NCBI GenBank assembly: GCA_026413225.1
Contig: CM048552.1
Coordinates: 197,624,053 to 197,688,052, forward strand
Origin: Otis tarda
Lineage: Eukaryota; Chordata; Aves; Otidiformes; Otididae
Direction: 5' to 3'
DNA: 64,000 nucleotides
The notes under the pieces are model-generated. The model was given only the letters and a program-made list of their open reading frames with translations, ran no database searches and was not told where the DNA came from. Position numbers and translations under genes: made by a program. Shown one piece after another: positions 50,978 through 63,000 of this stretch. The stretch's first letter is position 1; each line of letters opens with the position of its first letter.

Positions 50978-52420
50978 TTGGAGAGACAACACGGCAGGGC
51001 ACAGGCAGTCCAGGAGGTTCCTGGTATGCGTGGCCATAATTTCCTCCTGCAGGCAATAGAGGAGCTGACAAGGAGGGGTGCCATGCTCGACCTTGTGCTC
51101 ACCAACAGGGAGGGACTGGTGGGGGATGTGAAATTGATGGACAGCCTTGGCTGCAGTGACCACGACACGGTGGAGTTCGAGATCCACAGGGCAGCGAGGA
51201 AACTACACGGCAAGCTTTCAGCCCTAGACTTCAAGAAGGCGGACTTTGGCCTCTTCAGGGACCTGATGGGCCAAGTGCCATGGGAGGGGGCCCTGGAGGG
51301 AGGAGGGGCCCAGGAAAGTTGGTCCACTTTCAAGGAGCACCTCCTCCAAGCTCAGCAGAGGTGCATCCTGATGAAGAACAAGGCAGGCAAAAAGGCCAGG
51401 AGGCCCGCGTGGATGAGCAAGGAGCTCCTGGACCAACTGAAAGTGAAGAAGAAAGCCTATAGAGGGTGGAAGCAGAGACAGGTAGCCTGGGAGGACTACA
51501 AAGACGCTGTGCGAGTGACCAGGGATCGGGTGAGGAAGGCTAAAGCCCTGACGGAATTGAATCTGGCCAGGGATATAAAAAGCAACAAGAAAAGCTTCTA
51601 TAGGTATGTAGGGGACAACAGAAAGTCCAAGGAGAATGTAGGCCCCCTCTGGAAGGAAACCAGTGTCCTGCTTACCCAGGACATGGAGAAGGCTGAGGTA
51701 CTCAATGACTTTTTTGCCTCAGTCTTCACCGATAAGGGCTCTTGTCCCACCACCCAAGCTGTGGAAGGCACAAGCAGGGACTGCGAGGACGAAGAACTGC
51801 CCACTGTACTTGAAGAGCAGGTTCAGGAACATCTGAGGAACTTGAAGGTGCACAAGTCCATGGGACCTGATGAGATCCATCCGCGGGTCCTGATGGAACT
51901 GGCGGATGAAGTTGCCAAGCCACTGGCCATTGTATTTGAGAAGCCATGGCGGTCTGATGAGGTCCCCGATGACTGGAAGAGAGGGAACATAACCCCCATT
52001 TTTAAAAAGGGAAACAAGGAGGACCTGGGCAACTACAGGCCGGTCAGCCTCACCTCCGTGCCTGGCAAGGTCATGGAGCAGATTCTCCTGGAAATCATGC
52101 TAAGGCACATGGAGAGCAAGGAGGTTGTTGGTGACAGCCAACATGGCTTCACCAAGGGCAGATTGTGCCTGACCAATTTGGTGGCCTTCTATGACGGGGT
52201 GACAGCATCGGTGGACAAGGGACGAGCAACGGATATCGTCTACCTGGACTTGTGCAAAGCTTTTGACACTGTCCTGCACGACATCCCTCTCTCTAAACTA
52301 GAGAGGCATGGGTTTGACGGACGGAACACTCGGTGGATAAGGAGTTGGCTGGATGGCCGAACTCAAGACAGTGGTGGTCAGCGGCTCGATGCCCAAGTAG
52401 AGACCTGTCACGAGTGGCGT
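50978..52420 (+). pseudogene. CR1 ORF2, endonuclease end and reverse transcriptase
   Basis: The longest unbroken piece of the CR1, about 480 codons from within the endonuclease to palm motif [12 protein letters not shown] and the RSWLDGRTQ region. The frame shifts at about 52,360-52,440, where [15 protein letters not shown] would be expected across the junction. Not a host gene. Confidence 0.9.
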
Positions 52421-52433
52421 CCCTCAGGGGTCC

Positions 52434-53210
52434 GTGTTGGGCCCGGCCCTGTTCAACATCTTTGTCAGTGACACGGACAGTGGGATAGAGTGCACCCTCA
52501 GCAAGTTCGCCAATGACACCAAGTTGTGTGGTGCTGTCGACTCACTGGAAGGGAGGGGTGCCATCCAGAGGGACCTTGACAGGCTGGAGAGGTGGGCCCA
52601 TGCCAACCTCATGAAGTTCAACCAGGCCAAGTGCAAGATCCTGCACCTGGGTCGTGGCAATCCCAGGCACAAATACAAGCTGGGCAGAGAATGGATCAAG
52701 AGCAGCCCTGAGGAGAAGGACTTGGGAGTGCTGGTGGATGAGAAGCTCAACATGAGCCGGCAATGTGCTCTTGTGGCCCAGAAGGCCAACCGCATCCTGG
52801 GCTGCATCAAGAGGAACGTGGCCAGCAGGTTGAGGGAGATGATTCTCCCCCTCTACTCTGCCCTGGTGAGACCCCACCTGGAGTACTGTGTCCAGTTCTG
52901 GAGCCCCCAACATAAGAAGGACATGGACCAGCTGGAGAAGGTCCAGAGAAGGGCCACCAAGATGATCAGAGGGCTGGAGCACCTTTCCTATGAGGACAGG
53001 CTGAGAGAGTTGGGGCTGTTCAGCCTGGAGAAGAGGAGGGTCCGGGGAGATCTGATAGCGGTCTTCCAGTACCTCAAGGGGGCCTACAGGAAAGATGGGG
53101 AGAGGCTGTTCAGTAGGGCCTGTTGTGATAGGACAAGGGGTAATGGTTTTAAAATAGAGAGGGGAAGATTTAGATTGGATATTAGGAAAATTTTTTTTTA
53201 CAATGGGAGT
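52434..53210 (+). pseudogene. CR1 ORF2, C-terminal part
   Basis: Continues ORF2 in another frame: [60 protein letters not shown] and [19 protein letters not shown]. This is the thumb and C-terminal part of CR1 reverse transcriptase. Homologous pieces occur in the other CR1 copies listed here. Confidence 0.9.
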
Positions 53211-53399
53211 TGTAGAGCACTGGAAAAGGTTGCCCAGAGAGGTGGTGGAAGCCCCATCCCTGGAAACGTTCAAGGCCAGGTTGGATGGGGCTCTGAGCAA
53301 CCTGATCTAGTTGGGGATGTCCCTGCTCCTTGCAGGGGGGTTGGACTAGATGACCTTTGAAGGTCCCTTCCAACTCTAACCATTCTATCATTCTATGAA

Positions 53400-54780
53400 A
53401 TGACCCCTGATCCCACTCCTCTCTTTAGATTTTGAGGGAGCCAAATCGTTTACACTCACCTGCTCAGGCAGCTGCCCTCCCTGAGGGATCTTCCTGCTTC
53501 CCCAACAGTGTAAGGTACAACTGGAGAGCCTGGTTGTAAGCAGGAAGGGCTAGGACACACTCATACCTCCCTATAAAGCGCCCAAAGGCACAGCAACCCG
53601 GTCAAATAAACAAGCAAGCAAAGTGCAGTCTACTGCACAAAAAAGGGGCAGTAACCCTCACTGCACTTGTAAGGAGGAGGAGGAAATTGTCACTGTTAAA
53701 GCACAAGTGAACTTTGGAATACCTGACAGAGAGCAGGAGACCGAGTTAAAACCTGTTCAAAGTCTGTTCCCAGCAGCTTTTATCTCCCTTGAGTGAAGAT
53801 TTTGTTCTCTTTCATTGTTGATGAATGCTACCTCTTCTATTTCCCTAGAGAACCAAAATTCTCAAGGAATTTTGGCAGTGTTTGGCTTTATTCTTTTTGA
53901 ATGGCAAAATTTTCAGAATTCAAAATCAGAATAGAGAACTATTGTATTTAATTGGTGTGTTGAGAATGAATTAACTGCTGATAAATACTTTTATAACTGG
54001 AATACTATGTTGTTGCAGCACCGTATAAGGACATTACGTAAAGTAGAACTGCTGACAATTACCACTGATTTAATTCTTACAATTTTAATTTACGTTGGTA
54101 AGGCCCCAATAGCCTCAAAAAGATTTCACAGAAGCACATGAGCTTGTTCCTCATGATCAAACCACAAATTCAACAGTATTGATAGCAATGGGTTATATTT
54201 TTAGCACAGAGAGGGAGCCAAAAATAAATTTTTGTTGTCCAACAACAGACCATGAAAAATTTGGAGTGTTGTAAGGCCTTCAGTGTGCAGGTAAACGGAA
54301 AACAAACCTCTGCTGTATTTTCCTACTGAAGGTGTCGAAGGGACTGAATGCGATGCTGCGCTTTAAAAAAGCACGAGTGCAAATCCTTGTATATTCTAGC
54401 GGAGTAACTTATCTCTGTTAATCACGTAGACAACACATTCACAACTGGCAAAACCAAAGTCCAGGAAAGACAACGGGAGGTTCGGCAGAAAGAGCCCTGC
54501 GGAACAGCGGAAAGCCAGGCCAGCGGCAGCAGCAGGCACTGACAGGGCCGCCCTGCCTTCGTACAACAGAGCTCGGCTTTGTGCCTGCTCACAACAGCCG
54601 CAAAAAGAGGTCACAGCCACGCGTTTTTGGAGCGTGATGCTCTGCCACTCACTGGAGTTCAGAGAAAAACACCAATTTCTCTCAGTAAGAGGTGCCCGAA
54701 GCACAAAATGTCAGAACGGCAGGGGATGCCTTCTGCCCGTTCATTTTCTCGTTACGCCCTGACCGCAGCTATTTAAAGAT
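53400..54780. other. Region between CR1 and CpG island, no recognised element
   Basis: AT-rich to 54.4 kb, then rising G+C towards the promoter. It is part of PARP4 intron 1. No exon or repeat recognised. Confidence 0.55.
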
Positions 54781-55180
54781 TAAAAGCCTGCAAGGAGCCG
54801 CGATAAAAGCACACTAAGAGTACAAAGCCGCACCCCTGCAGCGAACCCCGCGCCCCGAAAGGCCCGCGGACGGCACAGCTCACTGCACGGGAACCTCCTC
54901 ACGCACCGCGCCGGGGCGGCCGCCGGGGATGGCTGCGCGGACAGGGCCTTCCGCCTTCTGCCGGAGCGGCGGCACCGCCCGGGGAGAAACCCCGGCTCCC
55001 GAAGGCGACGTGGGGAGGACCCGGGGAGCCGCCTCCACCTGCGGGCCGCCCTCAGGAGCGGGGATCCCCGCCGCCTCTTCCCGCCCCTGACACCCCCGAG
55101 ACAGCGGCGACCACCGGCACAACGCTTCGCTGTTCTCTGTTGCTGCCCGTCAACGGCCCTTTCGCCGATGAGGCTCTTAG

Positions 55181-55194
55181 GAGCTGTAGTTCGA
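55181..55194 (-). promoter_or_regulatory. ZNF143-like motif, minus orientation
   Basis: The minus strand reads TCGAACTACAGCTC, an ACTACA core as in the ZNF143/SBS motif (ACTACAATTCCCAGCATGC). The 3' half is degenerate. It points towards PARP4. Confidence 0.5.
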
Positions 55195-55242
55195 GGGCCG
55201 AAGCACCGCCGCGCAGGAGGGCGGGAAAGGCGGTGGCTCGGG

Positions 55243-55261
55243 ACTACAACTCCCAGCATGC
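55243..55261 (+). promoter_or_regulatory. ZNF143/SBS motif, near-perfect
   Basis: ACTACAACTCCCAGCATGC differs from the usual SBS motif by about one base. ZNF143 sites are common at bidirectional CpG promoters. It points towards CENPJ. Confidence 0.8.
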
Positions 55262-55491
55262 CCGGCGCCGGGGCGGTGCCCAGCCAGTGGCGCCGGGAGG
55301 CTGCGCGATGGCGGCAGGTTTGTAATAGAAGGAGGGAGGTGGCGGACAGAGCGGCGCCTTCCTGTGGCAGCGGCCTGGGGAACGGCGACTCTGCTGTCGC
55401 CTCGGTACTCGCAAGGGTCCGCGGGTCAGAGCTGTCGCGGTGCAAGTGCGTCGGGGCCGAGGGAGTGGCGGGCGCCGGCGGCGCGACTGGG

Positions 55492-55529
55492 GGGTCCGGG
55501 TCCGGGTCCGGGTCCGGGTCCGGGTCCGG
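55492..55529 (+). repeat. (GGGTCC)6 repeat with G-quadruplex pattern
   Basis: Six perfect hexamers followed by GG. Six G-triplets separated by TCC on the plus strand satisfy the classical quadruplex pattern. It lies just downstream of the likely CENPJ start, in its 5' UTR or first intron. Confidence 0.9.
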
Positions 55530-55639
55530 CCGCTCGGCAGGGCTGCGGAGCGTGGCTGTGCTCGTCTCCCCGCCGGTGGCCTGTCGGGGGGATCCCTTCG
55601 TCCCTCCTCGCCCTCCCGGACGGGTCAGCTTCTGCCCTG

Positions 55640-56691
55640 CCAGCTCTTTGGGTTGGCACGAAGGTGCTGCTGCCCTTAGAGCTGACGGGAGCTTTGGCCT
55701 GACGGGCTGCCTCGAAGGGGTCTCCAAAAGGTGTCGGGGAAAATAGCGTGTGAATGTGCCTATGCGGGAATCTGGACCTTGCTGGGAAACTTCCAGTGGT
55801 GTCTCAAGACATAAGGCAGTAGAAAAACATTTTTTCTAAGGGAATTCTTCAGTTTCTCCTAGTCACAGTTTCAAAGTGTAAGTCCCTTTTACAGTGGGGA
55901 AAACTATGTAAGAGCTGGCATGAACGGATCTCTTGGGAATGAGGAAGCTTTGGAGTTATTTCCTGGTCAGCAGGACTGTTGAGCCTGGGCTGCTGTGGTT
56001 GTCTGTCCTTTGTCTGCTGGACCTTTCTCTCCCTGTGTTCCCTGTGACGCAGAGAGTTCAGTGCCCTGGGACTGGTTCGGGGGAGCGGGGCTGAGCAGTC
56101 AGCACCCTGCTGCCACATTGTCATTGGCAGTGGTTCCATCTCTTCTTCTTCCTAAGTAAGGAAATCGCTTTGGGTCTCCTACCTACCTGAATTCATTCAC
56201 GTTTTATGACACTTGTTAATGTGTAGGTCCTGTAAGGGGAGTCTCTCTTTCAGCTCCTCAAATAACCTCTCTTCTTTTACTGCAGACTCTTAAAAAAAAT
56301 TCTGAATCACTCTCTGTACTATTGAAGAAAATGTTATACACAGCTTTATAGTAGCTGTGATAATATTAACTGCACTCAAATAAATAGTAAGATAAAAAGT
56401 TGGATTATGTTCACTTCCTGCAGAGAAAGTATTTGTTACTGGTTGTCCAAATTGTTTCTATAGCCCAGGGAAAAGTAGATTGTGACTTATTTTTAAGAAT
56501 ACACTAGATTGGTTATAAGAGAGAACTTTCTTTTACTGGAAATCTGTTATCGTAGATTTCTTATTTTGTTTATCTGCTTAATTTTTAGATGCTAAAAGTA
56601 GGTAATGGTCCATACCAAATATCTGGAACTTTGGAAGTTTTACTCTCCTAATACTACATAACATCATATTGTTATGTTAATGCTACATCAG
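55640..56691. other. CENPJ intron 1, no recognised element
   Basis: G+C falls to background after about 55.7 kb. No repeat family or exon recognised. Confidence 0.5.
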
Positions 56692-57099
56692 CAAATAAAT
56701 TGGAATACAATTTACACGATGCCAACTATTGAAGATCCCAGTAATGAACAAAACTTCATTGCACATTGGATGTCCAATAGTTTCCGTGCTGGAGTCTTAT
56801 TAGACCCTAGTTTTACCAGTTTGAAAATCAACAAAGAAAATTTGTTACCTGGACCTGAAAATACCACACCTTTCCCTGCTGAAGTATTGCATCTTTCAGA
56901 CAGCTGTTCTGTAAGTGATGACTCCTTGTGTGAAGAAGAGTCCGGCAGCTCTTGTAAACTTCAGCAATATACCACTGAAACGTCTTTTCCAGCAGCAGCA
57001 TATAACGTAGAGGCCTCTAAAACCGACTTTGTCCATAGTGAAGTGGATGGTCAGAATAAATCCGCTCACAGCGATCCACTCTTACAAAAACTTGAACAG
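56692..57099 (+). CDS. CENPJ: CENPJ exon 2, first coding exon
   Basis: Contains 27 bases of 5' UTR and 127 codons, [10 protein letters not shown] to DPLLQKLEQ (human DPLFKKLEQ). Acceptor CTACATCAG, donor CAG|GTAAAA, phase 0 exit. Confidence 0.88.
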
Positions 57100-60000
57100 G
57101 TAAAAGTTTTAGAATTCCTTAACGTACACCATCTAGGATTTATTTTGTTTCTGCATATGACTGGTCATACCTGGAGGCAAGCAAACTCCTTGCAATGTAT
57201 AGAACATGGTAAGCTCAAAGAGCAAGTCCTAAGTCAGTTATACTTGCCTAATGGAACATCTTTAAAACAAGAAATACCTATTGTCTTGATGACATTAATC
57301 CTGTGATACGTTTTAAATAAACCTAGCCTCTAACACAGCTATTTTTTTTGTTTGAAAAGCTGAAGGAATTGCAACTACAGAAACAGGAACAGCTGAAGAA
57401 GCAACAGATGGAGCAACTTCAAAGGCTAATGGAAGAGCAGCAGAAGCTACTTAACATGGTATCTGGCCAGACAGCAGTTCTTGGTAAGCTGAAGTATATG
57501 ACATACTTTGAGTAAACTGAGGAATTTAATCTCATTTTCCAGTTAAAATCTGAAAGTGCAGTCAGTGTTCTTAATCTTAAGACTACTTAATTAGTCAAAA
57601 ATAAATGCTGCAATGCTTCAGTGACTGAAAATTGAGTGCTACTGTAGAAAGAATACTGTCCTCTTTAGATAAAATGCTAACTATAACCTGATCAATGTGT
57701 GCTATGATGGGACCTCTTGTTTTGAAGAATGTATTTTAAATATAAAAAACAGTGTAAAACAAACAGTTGCTTTCCTTTCTGATTAGCTGTTTTTCACAAT
57801 ACTTCTGATTGCTTTACGCTGTCACGGTATCCAAATGAAGTGGTCCCTCTTTGTTTGTGCTCATGCAGCACAAATTTATTCAGGTGACAAACTGAACTAG
57901 ACTGGGGAGCTGATCTGAACTGAAAAACAAACACCTGTAACCTGTATCGGTTTTCCAGTTTCGTTTGCTGTGTGCAAAGGGAGGGGACAGTGCTGGGCTG
58001 GAAAAACCTTTTAGAGTTGACCAGGGGTACTTTCTTTTATTGGCAGTATCAGTCCAACCTGACTTAAGTAAATATCATTCTTTCACTCTGACTACCTGAG
58101 AAAATGAATTTAGGACTTAACATTAGGAGAACAAATTCCAGATTGCCTAATCCCCTGTTCTTAATCAGTAACATAAGGATGGAGGCTGGGTGATCAATCT
58201 TGCCCTTCAGCGTCATTTCTTTTCTCCTGTGGAACAGCGGTGTTGTAATACAAATACAATGACACACCCGTTTTTTACTTTTAATTTCAAGGCTATACTC
58301 TAACAGCTGGGAGTCAAAAGCTAAGACCTGAGCATTCAGCAGGCTTAACAACTCTGCACCAGTTGCCCTCATCTGAGCATCAGAATCACTTTGAAGACAG
58401 AGCTTGTGCTTCTTCACATACACAAGATGGTGACTTTCTACAAAAGTTACACAACAATGAATACACGTCATCTTTGAAGAACAATCTTTTAGGAGTGTCT
58501 GCTTGTGAGAAACAAGGTCTGGCTGTGCCGAATTGTTTGAAAAATGAGGAAGACAAATTTATTACTGGTTAGTCATTTATAGAAAAACAACTTGTTGTGT
58601 GGAGGTGGTTTTTTGTTTGTTTGTTTTCCCCTTTGTAGTTATTGAGTATAATTTTCTGCTACTTATTGGGAAGATTTTATACAAATGTTGGTTTAGTGAC
58701 AGCTTACAGACCTCAGTGTTTCTGTTGATGCCCATGGGAGTTTTGTTAAAAGCAGCATGAGGAAAGAATCAAGTTCTTCTGTGTGTATGAAATGCTTGTC
58801 TGTTTTAGGGAACAAAAAGATAATCTTTACTGCTAAAGTATATATATGATAAAGACTAGGAAAATAGCAAATAATGACAGACATTGGATAGCTGAATTGT
58901 TTGGGCTGAACTGTACCAATATTTTCACATGGCAAATGGAAAATAAGTCTATCCAGGAATACAGAATGTCTTCAGACTAGCTCTGTTGTGAGGATTAGGA
59001 ACTGAACTGGAATTAGAAGTCAAGATATGTTGACAAAAAGTTCCTGTCGTATGATAAAAAATTATTTGTACATCAGAAGTAATGCACTGGGGTTCTTTAT
59101 CTTTCTTCCTCAGTTTTACCATTGGCACCAGCATGACTACTATGCTGCTATGACTGGAATAGTGGTTTTGGTTTTAATCTAGCAATTTTAATAAGGTTGC
59201 TGAAAACATCTAGAGTTTTTCAGGAAAAGGTATGAGATTGCATTTCATCATACTTCATACCAGCTTTAAAGCTTTTAATCAGAGGGCTTGGTCTAAAAGG
59301 ATGTGAAAAGATAAATTGATCTTAATTTATACATGTATACATGGGAAGCAGAAGCTTGATAAGAGCTCTTCAGTACAGTAGACATCCAAATTTGTTCAGT
59401 TATTTTCTTTTTAAGCCATAAATTAACAATAGAAAAGAACAACTATCAGAATGAGTTATTTAAGGTCTGTGGAAAATTTTTAATACATAATTGGATGTTC
59501 CTTTAAAAAGAAAGCTTAAATTCAAATAAGAATTAATTTGGGGAAATCTTAGGACTACTTTGTGTAGGAGTTCAGACTACATTACCATGAAGCTCCCTTC
59601 TGGTTATAATCTGACCTGAATGCTGCTTAAAGTATAAGCTGAAAATGGAGTTGTTGGGGAGGAAAAAAAATTCTGGTTTTTTTTTTTTTTGTTTAGGAAA
59701 AAATATATGGCCTCCAGAACAAAAAATGGAAATACTAATGGAGAGTGAAGATGATCACATTGATCCTTTATGTGTGGAAAGTGCAGATCTCTCTGAAAAT
59801 TCCAGTGGAGGAAAACATTTGTGGACTAATACAGAGGAAAGGTAATTCAGGCTACTATTATGCAGTTTTTATCAAATATACAATAGAAGTTTGGTCAAAT
59901 TCTAAGTCCTTATTGAAAGAGTCTGATATTCTCAATTTGTGTAGCTTTCTCAACCAAAGATTCTATTTTGCTAGGTACTGTGGAGACCTGTAGTAAGAGA

Positions 60001-63000
60001 GACTCTGGCTTGAAATTGCTTTGCTGTGAAAGATGTGATGTTGTGTATTGGCTGAGGAGGTGCGTGCAACCTTGGGTAATGACAGTTTAGAAGCACATTT
60101 TGGTATAGGCTTAGTATGTAAGCGGTTATCGTTACTGTTCCCAGCTCGATTTATTAGTCTCCTATCCACTGTTATGTGGCGAAAGTAGTAACATGAGGGA
60201 GTGTAAGGATGTGACTTCTTAATTTATTACCAGGAATTATGTTTGTTTAAACATCTGTATATGGATAAGAAGTAATAATAGTGCTTGTGAAAGAAGCCTT
60301 CTCATGTATGGTAAAGCTTTGTTTATGGAGTTGGTAGAACAAAAGTAGTGGTTGGCATTGTTTTAAAACTCCTGTCTTGTCTGCTGGGTCATCACAAAAG
60401 CAAGAAACAATTGTTCCAGGCTGTGGTGAGTTGAGCCCTGCCAGCAACTGAGCACCCACCCAGTTGCTTGCTCACTGTGTCCTCCAGAGCAGAGTGGGAG
60501 AGAGTATCAGAGGAGCAAACTCAAGAAGACTTGTGGATTGAGATAAGAACAGTTTACAATTTGTGTCAGCTATTCTGCCTGCATCCCCTCTCAGCTTCTT
60601 GCCCACCCAAGTCTACTTGCTGAGGGTGAGGGAGGAGCATGAAAAGCCAAAGAAAGCTTTGATGCTGTGCAGGCAGTACTCAACAGCTAAAACATTGGTG
60701 TGTCGTCAGTGCTGCTGTAGTCACAAATCCAAAACACAGCGTTACATGGGCTGCTATGAAGAAAGCTCACTCCGTCCCTGCTAGACCTGGCATGAGGCTG
60801 TGAAGGAGGAGGAGGAGGAGGAGAATCAAAGGGAGACATACGGAACACAATCTCAGCAGCGTTGCTGAGTGGGAAGGTGATACTGCAGAAATTGGCGATA
60901 TAACTAAAATACCAGTGAAAGTTTGGTAGTCTGGGCCAAAGAAAAGATCATTGAGAAAAGCAGTGAAAGAAGAAATAGCAAAACCTGCGTACAGTATCTT
61001 TAAATATGTATATTAACTGTAGCAGGGATTTGATAAACCATTTCTCAAAAGATAAACAGCTAGTGCTATAATGCATTTCTCAGATTTAACCTTGACCTTT
61101 AATGAGCAAAGTACCTCATAATTTGTCATCTCTTACATAATTGCATCTTAGGTCTTTGAATAGCAGTGACATTAAACACAGTTATTTTACATAGAAATGT
61201 AAGATTTTGATTATTATTATTAACTTTTTTTTTTAAATTACACTAGACCTATTAAAGCTGTGATTCATGAGAAGAAACAGACATTTGAAGAATTCCTGGA
61301 AGAACAGATACAACTAGAAGAGCAGCGTCTCAAGCAAAAACAGAAGTTACAGGTTTTTTTTTTTTTTTTGGTGGTTTTTTTTTTTTTTAAAAAAAAAAAC
61401 TGTGCCAAGATACTATAGGTGCTGTAAAAATGTACAAGGAAGATTCTAGCATCAAAAACTGAATACTGAACACAATATTCACATTCTTAAAAATAAAACA
61501 ATAAGCTCCAAATATTTAGCTTGTTTAAGATGGATTTCTAAAGACTATGTAAATTCCTTCTTATATGTGTGTTTTATTTGAAGAAATCTTCAAACTGTGT
61601 AAGGGGCTCTTTAATGTTTTGTGTTTTACTTTTCCTTATGCCTTTTCAGCAGACAAATGGATCAGCCATTCAAAAACCTGTGATCAAACGACCCTTCCTG
61701 AAAAGAGGAGAAGGCTTAACAAGATTTGCTAATGCCAAATCTAAAACTACAAAACTTGAGGAAAATGCCCCTAAACTTCAACAAAGGGCTTCAGATGACA
61801 GAAATGTTATCAAAGTGGACAGATCACAAATACAGAAGAAAACTATGCCTCCTGGCAAAGAACTGGTTTCTGAGAACTCTTTTGCACAATGTAAAAAATA
61901 TAGCCACCCCGATAAAGCAAAATATTATCCTATTCAGAAGACCCTAGTACTCAGGAATCACAATGGAAAAAATACCTCGCCATTAGAAACAAGAATGCAA
62001 CCTGGAAAAAATAATCATGGAGAGATGAGAGATTCTTTCCCATTAGAAATTAACAACAAAATAGAAAATAAAGAGAACATAGTAGAATTTGCTAAGTTGA
62101 ACACTGGGAAAATTGGAAACAAATTACCTGGCACAGAAAAACCTCGGTTGTCTCCTGAGCTAGCCAGTGCCTTTTCTAATTCTAGATGTCCTTTAGATCA
62201 CCCCGTAAAAGATCCAGAACTGTCTTTTGAAGTTTCGTTTCAAAATAAGCTGGAAAACTGGGAAAAAGAAAAAGAAAAAGAGAATCTTGAATTAGATGAA
62301 TTTTTGTTTCTAGAACAAGCTGCGGATGAAATATCGTTCTCAAGTAATTCCTCGTTTGTGCAAAGGATCTTGGATCAAGATCACCAAACTCTAAAAGGCC
62401 GTAGAATGTCTTCTACTCCTATCAAGGCCAAGCAGCAGCAAGTAAAGGAGCTGGCTGTTGAACTTATAAATAAGAGAAATAAAAAGGCAGACTGTATGAC
62501 ACAGGGAAATAGAAATGATAGAGCAGTTACGCATACAGTCTCAAATTCAGGAACAGCTTTTAGAATGAAGGATCCATTGAATAAAATGGACAGTGCAGTA
62601 TTTTCAGCTTCTTCCATGACAGCAGCTCCTGCTTTAAAAAGTAATCAGTGGATTGTAAATGAGGACAAGGGTGAGGACAATAGTGATACTACTACAGATT
62701 CTGAGAGTGAATCTGAGGCCACATTAAAGCATGAAGATGAAGATGCTAAGACATCCTTTGTGAGCCATAGAGAAAGTGATGCAGAATTTTTTGATCATGA
62801 AGGTTCTGTTACAGATGTCAGCAAAGAAAGCAAAAATGGAGATGCTGACCTTGGCTTGTCAGACAAAGACCGCAGTGCACTGTCAAAGCAAAAGATTATA
62901 AAAGCTTCAGACCATCAGAGAAGCATGTCTTGTATAAGTAGGAGTAAGTTTGAGTTTGATGATGAAAGAACATGGAGTGATCTTGATGAAAATGACGTTA

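Larger units (their letters stand above)
49690..53399 (+). mobile_element. CR1 LINE, nearly full length, defective
   Basis: About 3.7 kb (full CR1 is roughly 4.5 kb). ORF1 remnant at 49.70-50.53 kb encodes an SGNH esterase-like domain (VGDSLLRGTE and DGVHLTKKGK). ORF2 from about 50.54 kb has the endonuclease ([35 protein letters not shown]) and reverse transcriptase ([36 protein letters not shown]). The catalytic box reads FANDTKLC where FADD is usual. At least three frameshifts and a stop near 50.19 kb break it. It ends in CATTCTATCATTCTATG. It lies in PARP4 intron 1, antisense to PARP4 and in the same direction as CENPJ. Confidence 0.95.
54780..55640. promoter_or_regulatory. CpG island, bidirectional PARP4-CENPJ promoter
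   Basis: Dense CpG and high G+C, in sharp contrast to both sides. PARP4 leaves to the left and CENPJ to the right, so the noncoding first exons of both should lie here. Their exact ends were not determined: GGCGGCAG|GTTTGT at 55,313-55,326 is one possible CENPJ donor and CCCGCAG|GTGGAG near 55.04 kb one possible PARP4 donor. No TATA box stands out, as expected for such promoters. Confidence 0.8.

Noticed and set aside
54780-55727. 315-codon minus-strand open frame rich in Arg, Pro and Ala
   Set aside because: It lies across the CpG island, where high G+C removes stops by chance; composition is unlike a folded protein and other frames are open too.
56674-56718. Upstream in-frame ATG for CENPJ
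   Set aside because: It precedes the likely acceptor at 56,690-56,691, and the extra 15 residues have no match in human CPAP, whose homology starts at MPT.
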